64,000 bases of DNA, from the NCBI GenBank assembly GCA_008802785.1, contig VUYT01000038.1, positions 105,697 to 169,696 on the forward strand, read 5' to 3'. Below are positions 54,670 through 64,000 of this stretch, piece by piece (positions within the stretch are counted from its first letter, which is position 1; each line of letters starts with the position of its first letter). Made by a program: the position numbers and the translations under genes. Below the pieces are notes generated by a model. That model was not told where the DNA came from. It worked only from the letters and a program-made list of their open reading frames with translations, and ran no database searches. The DNA comes from Symmetrospora coprosmae (lineage: Eukaryota > Basidiomycota > Cystobasidiomycetes > Symmetrosporaceae).

Positions 54670-57600
54670 CTACATTGACGCCCCGCTCATCACGCCCGCT
54701 AGCAATCTCAGCTGCGGAATGTTGCGCTCGTTGGCGAGCCCGATGCCCAGTGCCTCTTTCATGGCATTGACTATCTCCCTGCACGTCCGAGCGTAACGTT
54801 CCAGCCTGTGTGGCGCATAGCTGTCGTCCGAAGCATCGGCAGTGTGCCTGTGCTTGAAGGCATCGAGGTGATCTCTCAAGCCAGAGCAGAGGCCGTTCAG
54901 CAGCCTGAACGCAAGGGCCCTGTCGAGCTGCTGCTCGAGCAGCACCACCTCGATGTCTTCTCTCTCCTCCTCTACCGATTGGTCCTGCCCGTCTTGAACA
55001 AGCAGTGGCGCCGGACGGTTGTATCGCCGCAGAATGATGTCCTTGCAATTGCGGAATATAGCCATGAGCACAGTCAGGCGCCGGTCTGCGAGCTGGAACT
55101 CCGAGATATCGAAGAGGTCCAGGACAGGACTAGCCGTGAAGGGGAGATGCTGGAAAATCAGGAGATCCGGGTCACGGTTTAGCAACTGTGAGAAGTAGGG
55201 TGCCAGAGCGCCGGAGAGGTGGGGCGTGATCAAGGAGCGGAGCAGGATATCCAAGCAGGGTTCTCGGAATGCCTGTTATACTGTACATCAGCTCGTCACA
55301 CATCGTTGCGCCGCTAGCTGCCATCTCACCTTGTAGGCCTCCTGATCGCGGAGCAGCATTCCGTGGGCGAAGTGCAGCCCGACTTCGTATCGAGCTACTG
55401 CATCGCCAATTCTGTACCATGACTCCTTTCCGAATTCTGCCATGTAGTAACTCCACTCGCGCATGTCATTCTCGACCAGAACGGCGGCACATCCTGTCCA
55501 GACGTCCACCAGATCGCCAATGTACCCTTCTCGGTCCGGTATCGAGGGTACTCCGACAGTCTGTCCGAGGCTGGACATGTTGAGGTTTGACAGGAGGTGA
55601 TAAATGGCCGGCGACAAGTCGGTCTTGATGACCTGCGCGTTCACAATGTCGAGACAACTAGGTCAGCTGGCAAGCTGATTGCCGCATGATACACCTGACC
55701 CACATCTGCAAACGCTTCGTCTTTTGCACGCGACGCATCGCCAGTCTCACCGCCTTGAACGGCACCATCGTTGTCGACTCCGAGGATAGCGTCGAGTGTT
55801 GGATCGTCATAATCGAATGCGAACTCGCCAAACTCGTCCTGGCTTTCTCTTGTGGCAGTCTTCCCCTTGTCTCTGCGAGGAGCAGCCCGTGCCCGCAGTT
55901 TCAGGAACGACCGGATGCACTCCAGAGTCTGAGAGCCGACAACTGGGTCGAGCGCCATGGGCGAGTCTAGAATGTTCTTGATCCATGCTGGGGACGAGAT
56001 TCAGCCTTAGGTCTCGATACCTTTTCTCGCATGCCTGTTCAACGAACTCACCAGGTCGCAGCAGATCGAGCAAGGGATACGCTGGCTCCGTTTCATCGCT
56101 CCGTTCCGGAGATACGGCCATGATCTGCTGGATCCCGCCAAGCAGAAGTCCCATCATTACCGCTGCCTCGCCCATCTCCCGGGTCACCTTGTTCAGCGCC
56201 TGCTGCGTCTCCGCCGGCGATAGGTGCTTGTCCTTCTCTGCGTCCTTCTTGAGCTGTTCTTGCTGACGCGCCCACCTGCTTTGTTGGTGCTGAGGAGGCG
56301 CATTGGCCGTGTTTCTTGGCTGTACGACCTGCAGGCTGACTCTCTGCTTGGCGAATGCCAGATATTGGGTACGGAGAAAGTCGGCAATTCCCGTGAACCA
56401 CGCCAGAACAGGTGAGAGATCTAGCTCCTTCCTGCGATAGACGATTCCAAGGTATGCAATTGCCTTTAGGCATTCCTGCCGAGCCGTGCTATCAGCGTCC
56501 GAGAACTCTAGCAGAGCTCGAGTACGCGGGAATCGCTTCGTCGCATTGGCGGGATCGATGGCGGCTAAGAGCGTATAGAGGGAGTAGTGATTGACCAGGA
56601 TGCTGCGGTGCTTTCGTTGCCGGGACGTGACGCTCCCTAGGCGAGGATACGGGAGCTTTTCTCGCATAGGCATAACGCGCATGCTAAGCCGCGCGAGCAT
56701 GTCTTTGGCTTTCTTGCTGCCATTCGCGTGTGCTTCCTCCGCGGCCAGCGCCAGAATACGAAGAAATATACGAAACGCTGTGTCGTCCCTCTCCACCTTG
56801 TAGCCTATCCGGCCACTCCCAAAGTCCGAAAGGAAACGCGGGTAGCTCGCCTCGCCGTCTATGGCCATATCTTGAAGCTCTCTGCTGTTCAAGATGTCGA
56901 AGAGCTTGCCGACCAGTTTGTTCTGCTCGAGCAGACGCCACTTCCAGCGATGCGCTAGAACAAGACAGCGCGCATACAAAGTCCAGATGTACCGGCTAGA
57001 CCGCGTCCGACTGGTATTGGACATCGTGAGATAGGTAGCGGCGTACTCTTGTGGCCTGATACAGTCGATTGTAGCCGACACCAAAGACCAGTGGCTCGCT
57101 AGGCGGGGCGTGGAGGTCGAGATGCCGTGCTGCGAGAACTGCGACAGTGCAGAGAGTGACATGGCGGCGTAGCCGGCGACTTCGCCTCGCAGGATCGTGT
57201 GCAGTTTGCGGTCTTTGGCATCTTGATCAAGATGGCTCTCTACGATGTCCCAGAGATTCGCGTGCGAGAGGATCGTGAGCTGCGGGTGCTGTATCCCCAG
57301 GGAGCAGATATGGAGTATTGCTACCCAGAGCTCGCATGTAAGGTCCTCCAAGCCGTTCTGGTCCCCGGCTTCTGCAGAGTCGCCTTGCCCTATGAAGGCT
57401 TTCAAGGCCTTCATTGTGCGATTCATGCCAACCTGCAGGAGTGACCGGACGAGCTCGGCCAGCCTTCCGAGTAAAGCAGCGCTGGCTTCGTCGGCCTGGA
57501 ACGTAAGGCTGTCTTCCGTGCTCGCCACAAGATAGTCGCGATATGCGACCTCGAGCATGGCCCACTTGGAGACGAGAAGGGCTTGCATCCTGACCGGTAG

Positions 57601-60600
57601 CCCGGCAGTGCTCGTCGCGGTGCTCTCCGAGGGTGGCGAAGCGATCCAAGCATCCAGTCTGCCCTCCAGATGCTCGAGCTTCTCCAGTAGGTCCTCCCTC
57701 GCTCGCCGCCGTTGCCCCTGAGGCAGAACCTCGTACACGTACAGGATGCAGAAGCGTAATGCTTCACCGCTAGGGCATGTCAAGCTTTTCGGCACGACAG
57801 CAGAAGTTGCCTCATCGTAGATGCCATCGCATAGGCGCGGTAGCATGGCCAGCAAGTCGTCCAGTGTCAAGTCGCTGTCGAGCTGGATGCCGAAAGGCGC
57901 GGCAGACCTTCGTCGAGGTGCACTGGCATCCGGTAACTCCTCAGCTGGATGGGCGTCCGAAAGATGGAGAAGATCGCTGAGAAAACCTTTGGCGATATAG
58001 GTCGATGATCGGAAGGACAGCCCTGGAGGTATCAGCTGAATGTCGAAATCGCAGGAGAAGCGCGAAAATGATGTGGTACGCGTGTCGGACCAGAGGTCGC
58101 GCTCGCCGTCCATCAGCCGTGGCTCGAGCTGGGCCGTAGGTGCCGCCTGCGTCGCAGGCGGTTGCCTGTCTGCTGCGATCTTCCCGCTTATACTGTCCGC
58201 GGTGCTCCTGCGAAAGGGTGCGCGTTTCGGTCGAGCCGCGGCTGTCTGCATGTGCGCACTGGCAGGTAGAGCCTGGAAGAGGGTATCCGCATTGTCCAGA
58301 TGGACAGCCGGGACGTGAGAGACGTCCAGCCGGCCCTGTCTCGACCCGGTACGCCCAACTTCGCTCGCGGCGAAAGCTACGCCGCGGGGTGTTAGGTCGC
58401 GAGAGTCCCGCGCACCCTTGTCGAGCGCTGCGTCCGTGCGCCCTTTAGTGGAGAACGGTGGGCGTCCGGCTGTGCGTGTCCGTTTGCGCCTCTTCCGCCT
58501 GTGACCGGCACCCTGCCCGGCACCAGCTTCCCTCTCCAGCTTATCCCGCATCAAGATCTTGTCTATAACCCCATTCCAGTATTGCTTGCCGTCTCTGCCA
58601 CTCCCCCGAGCCTGCGGGGCAAGAGGGCGTTCGACCGCAGTGCTTCGCTTTGACTGGGCCATGGCCGCCCATGCATTAAGAGCTAGCTGCGTCTCCTCTC
58701 CTTCACTCGGCTCGTCGTTGTCTTCCTGGCCCAGTGCGCTCTGCCCATCCGACTCGCTGGTCGACTCATCCGCTAAAAATCGAATCGGCCTGTTCGCATT
58801 GCCCTTGTTGATCCTGACTCTGGCCATGCCCGCCGGACGCCCTTGGTCGTCCTCGCCAGAGCTTGCACTACTACCACTCCCGCGATCGTCGAGAATGTCG
58901 CGGACTCGGCCTCGCTTACGCTCTTCTCGCATAAGCTCAAGATCCGCCTCGGCTTTCTTGAAGAAGATGGCCGGCATCATGGCACGAGCCGCCTTCTTCC
59001 GCTTGCCTTTCAGCGCAAAGCGGTCTTCCGGAATACTGTTTGGCCGATCAGGGCTGCTGCCGTTCCGATCCTCCTGTTGGTCGAGTGAGTCTCCACTGAC
59101 CTCCTCCCCGCTGTCTTCGCTCTGCGACAGATCCCGAGCAAAACGACGAAAGCGGTCACCATTGGGACACCCTTCAGGCGACGTGTGAGAGAGGTCTACG
59201 TCGACGGATCCCGCTCGCTGTATTGCACGGACAGTATCTGGCTTGTCAGGCCTCTTCCGCTTTCTGCGCCGCGAGCCTGGCTGTATCGGAGAAGAGCTGG
59301 CAGCACGGATAGTGCGTTCCGTTTCACCAGCATCGTGCTGCGATGGCGATGATGGCGGCTCACTCTCCGACCTAGAGATGACGAGCTTTCTCCGCCTAAC
59401 AGTCGAAGAGGGAGTTGCTGAGAGACTGACTGTCCTCTCATCTGCTACTCTTGTGCTTCGCTTCTTCCGCTTTGCATGATGAGGCGAACCATGATCTTCG
59501 TTCTCGGCAATGCTCGCCTCGACTGTCAGACGGGACGTGGAAGCCTCAGACTGCGCATCCGGTGACGGGCGCCGCTTAGTTCTTTCCTTGCTGCCGGTGG
59601 ATGACATCGGGCGGTCTTTGCTGAATGCAACCCGCGGCGTATCGCCTGTCGAGCGGTCCTGCCCTGCTTCAAGAAGCCGCCCTATGGGTGCGACAATTTG
59701 CGTCAGCTGCGTCTACCTGGCGATGCTAGGGTAAGGCCTGACGTTGAGAGCGGCTGCTTCTCGAATCAGCGCCTCACCTTTGCCCTTTTCAATCCTCCTG
59801 CTCTCGCTTGCTCCACTCGCTCGCACCCGGATCTCCGGACTACTTGGAGCAGCACGATGCGCTTCTGTTTCGGTGCCGTTCGCCAATTGCGCAGCATCCC
59901 GCCTACGTCGCAGCTCGGCCTCTAGCCTCGCCTCTTCGACCTCAGGTGGCAGAGCTTTACTTCCATCGTCGAGCTCAAGCCAGCCACCATGAGTGTCGAC
60001 CTTCCTGTTCTTCAAGACACCGAGACGCCGCCTGATCGATTCGGTCGTTTCTGCTCGATGATTTGCGCCATAGACGGCCTCCCGAGTGACCAAATCGCCC
60101 CACTGGTTCTTTGTGGCATTCTTTGCGAAGCGCAGAAAATCCGTCGTATATGGTTGGAGTTGAGCTGCCGTGCGCTGTCGAAGCTGACGGCGTCCATTGG
60201 AGCCATCTATGCCCGCTACTGACGCTTGTATGCCCCCACTATGTACAGCTGCTTCGCGAGCAGTGGCGGGCGACATGTCCCGCTTGAACTCATCGGGGCC
60301 TGTCTGCACAGAAGTGGCTGGAGACTCGGCCGCAGATGTCGCGATCAGGATCCTTCTGACATGCGGCGATGTGTGTCCAATGCTAGGGAGCGACGAGTTC
60401 GATGATGGCGGCGAGCTGGCCGAGAGGGGCGGATAGGATATGCTGTCTCGTGGCGGAAGGGTCGAATCATTGCGATAGGGCACAACCCTGATCGCTTCTC
60501 CACTGTCGGATCTTGTAGGGCTAGCCTCAGTACGAAGCGGGGGTGGCAGCTGGAATGCCTGGCTGAGAGAGGGGAGACTATCGCTTTCCTCGTCCGCCTC

Positions 60601-61388
60601 GTGAGATGTTGCGCGTGGCGCCTTGAGCGCATGAACTCCAACTGAGCATGGCGAGCGAGAGGCGAATGGCGATGGAAGTGGCCGCCCAGCTGCGACTGAA
60701 TCATCTTCTGGAGAGGGGAGCCCAACATAGTCGTCCGGCAGAGATGGACATCGAGCCGGGCTTGCGGGGGACCCTAGAGCTTCGAGAGCAGCGATAGACT
60801 GATATGCCCCCGGAATGGGCAAGCTAGGAGATGGTGGATGTGATCGCGAGATCCATGGTCCGCTAGCGACGTGCGGAGAGAAGGCGGCGAGGAGATCCAT
60901 CGGGTCCGGTGATTCTGAAGAAGCCACTTCGCGTGTGGACACCCGAGAATGGACAGCACCAACATCACCTGCGACTGGAGCATGCGTGAGCGTCTGAGAA
61001 GGTGCAGTGATGCGTGTAGGACGGCAGACGTCAGCTCCTGCTGGTAGCGGCAACGCGCGAGTAAGTTGGGAGACTGGGCACGCACCTCTACGTCGACTGC
61101 GGGCTGCAACGAAGCGTGCGAGACGGCAGCAATGCGATGTACGCCGTCACAAGCGCTGGTCGATCCGTCGATTCCAGTGTGCTGCTCCTTTTCCTCACTG
61201 CTGTCGCTGCCGGCCAGAAGCTCCTCCCATCGGTCTCCTTCGTCATTGCCCTCGTCCTCTCCCTCTGAATCTGGCACTTCCAGCGTCGTCCCGCTCCCTC
61301 GTACGGCAGCAGCAGCATCAACCTCGCCTAGGGTGGGCTCGTGTGCAGACGGTGAGTGCTCATCATCGAGCAGTCCATCCTGTTCCAT
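54670..61388 (-). CDS. MMS22: Mms22/Mus7-family genome-stability protein
   Basis: Substrate receptor of the Rtt101/Cul8-type ubiquitin ligase in yeast, needed when replication forks are damaged. Exons 61388-61082, 61040-59743, 59658-56052, 55987-55695, 55632-55330 and 55272-54670, 2136 aa, phases consistent. The N-terminus has acidic Ser-rich stretches, then the family signature LRQRTAAQLQPYTTDFLRFAKN near residue 410 and KKAARAMMPAIFFKKAEAD near 750. Multiple basic nuclear-signal-like clusters follow. The C-terminal 1000 residues are helical and hydrophobic (solenoid), ending without known motifs. The joins at 59742-59659 and 61081-61041 were chosen because only they keep both flanking frames. 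Assignment relies on the two signature blocks and length. Confidence 0.68.
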
Positions 61389-61676
61389 AGCATCGTGCTG
61401 CAGCGCCGGTTGCTGGGGAAGAGCCGTACAGCGGCAGTCAACAACCCCGGCGACGCGTGCGCATGCGTGCAGCCGACGCGTCAAGGGCCTGGGGTGGCGA
61501 GAAGAGCACGACCGCACACAAGGCCACATCTGCCTACGAGCAGGATTCCATGGTCTAGGTGATGTGCAGCCGTGCACTAGGAGTCACAACATCATGCCAA
61601 AGTGGGGTGGGCACATATGTAGGGGCAGGAAGCGCGTTGCGTGGGCTTCTCCGGGCCGTGGCCCTCACAGGACCCA

Positions 61677-63530
61677 TCAAACCTCGAGTCCTTCGCGGAT
61701 CGGCTGCCCTTGGACCCGCCTGCTCTGAGCCCTCTTTCTCTCCATCGAGATCCTGAGCAGCCTGCCCACGTCTTTCCCGATGATCATGGCAGCTCCGCCG
61801 ACCGTATTCCTCCACCATACGGGATCGATAAACTCCCGAGCGGGCTGGAAGAGGCTTCCACCCAGGCCGAACAGCGTGCTAAAAGTGCCTCCTAATGGGG
61901 CGAGGGTACTAGCAACGCCCACACCGAGGATCTTAGCGAGAAGGCCACGCCCATTGGACGTGTTCTTGGCCAGCCAAAACAGCAGGGATCCGGCTGTTGC
62001 GGCAGCCCACGGGAAGATGAGCGAGCCGGCAAGCAGGCGCATGCTTGAGGATACCGTGAGTACGATTCTACGCTCCTCCGGTGCTAAATCGCCGCCGAGC
62101 ACGGCGTTGACGCCTGCGCCCCACTGGGCATGAGGGTCGTTACCTCGGCCATTCTGCTGCGCCTGCTGATTCTGCGCAAAGTCTGCCTCTCCCGGCATGG
62201 GCACCCCTAGTGCACCGTGCTCGTTAATTGCGGGCGGCGTGCCATCGAGTCCAGGCGTGCCAGGTGACGTAATGGGCGTCCGACGAGCTTTCGTACCCAG
62301 GACTAGATGAAAAATCCGCCGGCGGAGGGAAGTGTACACGGCTCTGACCCAGGGCAGAAGGCACAGCGTGAGTGCCGGATTGGGCGGGAAGCCAATCTGC
62401 AGGTCCGCCAGGGGATAAGGCTCGAGGGCCTGATAAGCGTAAGTGGAAGGGAGTGTGGAGTTGAGAACTAGGGTCAAGGGCAGGAAGGGCAGGATCTGGA
62501 AGTGCGAGAAGATCAGACTGAGTCTGTGATGGCATAACAGCAACGCCACGTACCGAGTCCAGGAGGTTCGTTCGTGAAAGCACCATGATTGGCAACACGA
62601 GCGGCGCGGTTATCCATCTCGTGGAGCGGCGCATGAGGACTAAGAATGGTGAAGTCCGGTTAGATTAGCAGGAAGCGTTCAAGCTGCAAGCGCAAGGCAC
62701 CCACGCTGCTCTGTCACCCTGTCGCCTGCAAACTTGCGGATGGCCCAGACACCATAGAGGCTGAGAAGGGACCAGGACCCTAGACCAGCTCCGACCATGA
62801 GGACCTTGCCGATATTCCTCGTCCACACTCCTTCGATGCGCTCTATCAGATTGAGCAGAGGGAAGTTGAGCTGGTTGATGGTATACGGCGCGCTGCACTG
62901 CGGACACGCAACAGGCACGTTCTTTGATGCTGTAGGTTTCGAGATGCTGATCCACTGGAGCAGGCAGTCCTCGTGCGCCATAAGGGAGCACTTGCATGGG
63001 TGTATCCAGGGTCCGTGCCCGCTGCTGCTGCCCAAGTCTGCACCGCTCTCGGTGGCGCTCCCGCTACTCTCGTCCTCGTAGCAGATGAAGCAGACTTTAT
63101 GGGCTAGCTGGTCCACTGAGCGCTCTCCTCCTTTGTGTGCTAATGCGCTCGCTCCTCCTGACGGGTCTGTCGAGCCTGTCGTGACTGCGGCTGACGCGCT
63201 GGATGAGGCCTGCGCGGGCACGTCGCCGGCTATCGCCTGAGCAGCATGATGTGCAGCGCCACCTCCGACTGGACTCGGCGAGCTGGTGTTCTTCCTCTTG
63301 ATGCGCACAAAGCTGCCCGAGGTGGCCGTATTTGAGTGCGCGAGGTGCGGTCGCTGCGGTCCTCCACTCCGGCTGCCTCCGGGCGGCAGCAGGTGAGAGG
63401 ACGGCTGATGGTCGCTGCCTTCGCTATCGGAATACGGAGGAGAGCATTGTCTTGAGGTTGGCGAAGATGACGATGCTCCTGCAACTACTGCCGAGTAGGC
63501 GCTACTGCCGTTGCTCGTGCTGGCCTGCAT
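61677..63530 (-). CDS. Membrane RING-CH ubiquitin ligase (MARCH5-like)
   Basis: E3 ligase likely in the ER or mitochondrial outer membrane. Exons 63530-62738, 62639-62554 and 62495-61677, 565 aa. The RING-CH runs CFICYEDE, then WIHPCKCSLMAHEDCLLQWI, then VACPQCSAPY, with the C4HC3 order intact. Membrane segments: VLMVGAGLGSWSLLSLYGVWAI, ITAPLVLPIMVL, ILPFLPLTLVL, and two more around LLAGSLIFPWAAATAGSLLFWLA and VGVASTLAPLGGTF. The first intron begins GCAAGT and is needed to keep frame; the second acceptor (CTTCCAG) gives LLDSILPFLPL. A Ser/Gly-rich N-terminus of about 150 residues precedes the RING. Confidence 0.84.
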
Positions 63531-64000
63531 GGCTGCAGAGGTCCCCAAATCTTTGGTCGTCCGGCAGCTGAGCGTGTCGCAGGAACAGGTGCGTCTGAAG
63601 CGGTGCAATAGGACTCCGTGCAGCTAGTGTGATGCTGCGAGTAGCCCAGGGTGGGGGCGAGGCTGGGATGGAGCTTGTTCGTCAAGAGGCAAGATGCAAG
63701 AAGCCAGCTCGCTTGCGCATCTGCTCGGCCGGCCTGGGTCGGCTCTAAGATCCAGGCACAGAAGCCTCGCAGGAGCATGGGGGCGAGGAACAGACGGGCA
63801 GCCGCACATGGTGTGCTTTCATGTTCGTACCATACCGGTACCTCTTCAGAAGGAATACATCAGACTGCCTGATCATGGCTTCTGCGCTGGCAAAAAGGTC
63901 TGACGGCCCGGCTAAGCCATTCGCTCCGTCTTCAAGGCCACTTCTAATGAAGGCAAACCCCGACAATGCCTGCCCGCAAAGGGCGCGAGACGGTCCTTCC
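63531..64000. other. Right-end region, no gene supported
   Basis: Upstream of the RING-CH ligase. The start of a plus-strand frame at 63967 (MPARKGRET, open to the window end) could begin a gene that continues outside, but 34 bases are too few to judge. Everything else is short open frames. Confidence 0.35.

Noticed and set aside
1-64000. Mobile elements, tRNA or rRNA genes, CRISPR arrays, bacterial promoters or ribosome binding sites
   Set aside because: No terminal repeats, transposase motifs, cloverleaf patterns or spaced direct repeats were seen, and the gene structure is eukaryotic. A tRNAscan or repeat-library search would be decisive but could not be run.

Overview
This is a gene-dense stretch of nuclear DNA from a fungus. 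Three things suggest a basidiomycete, perhaps an Ustilaginomycotina-like lineage: most genes carry many short spliceosomal introns (about 30-150 nt), there is a fused BioD-BioA biotin enzyme, and there is a fungal-type Pex26. This placement is inference, because no rRNA or other marker gene is present. I found no mobile element, tRNA, rRNA or CRISPR array. Gene models were assembled by eye, joining exons through donor and acceptor sites, reading phase and family motifs. Wherever exon coordinates are listed, the reading phase was checked across the junctions unless noted.

Layout. 1-7.7 kb: 3' part of a peroxisomal Lon protease (+), ALKBH6-like dioxygenase (-), CTP:phosphocholine cytidylyltransferase (+), tRNA dihydrouridine synthase Dus4 (+). 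7.9-17 kb: many-exon PhoD-like phosphatase (-), Gfo/Idh/MocA oxidoreductase (+), clamp-loader subunit Rfc5 (-), small Cys-rich orphan (+), CoA-diphosphatase-type Nudix enzyme (-). 17.5-23 kb: three paralogous arrestin-like genes (-,-,+). 23-35.7 kb: Pex26-like peroxin (-), large dual-specificity phosphatase (+), epoxide-hydrolase-like enzyme (+), OTU deubiquitinase (+), F-box protein (-). 36-39 kb: tandem secreted chitin deacetylases (-,-). 39.5-52 kb: Ncs6/Ctu1 (+), secreted alpha/beta hydrolase (-), lysine-methyltransferase-like gene (+), BioDA (-), AP-3 beta (+), complex I LYR subunit (-). 52.8-64 kb: SR-type splicing factor (+), Mms22/Mus7-family protein (-), membrane RING-CH ubiquitin ligase (-).

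Most genes are housekeeping and unlinked in function. Themes that recur are peroxisomes (Lon with C-terminal SRL, Pex26, an oxidoreductase also ending in SRL), ubiquitin (arrestin-like adaptors with PY-like motifs, OTU protease, F-box, RING-CH ligase, Mms22) and wobble-region tRNA modification (Dus4, Ncs6). The most interesting material is the arrestin triplet with one precise intron loss, the chitin deacetylase duplication with identical exon lengths, and unusual splicing: five GC-AG introns, a 31-nt intron, a 24-nt microexon, a start codon split by an intron, and an over-long intron in the SR gene.
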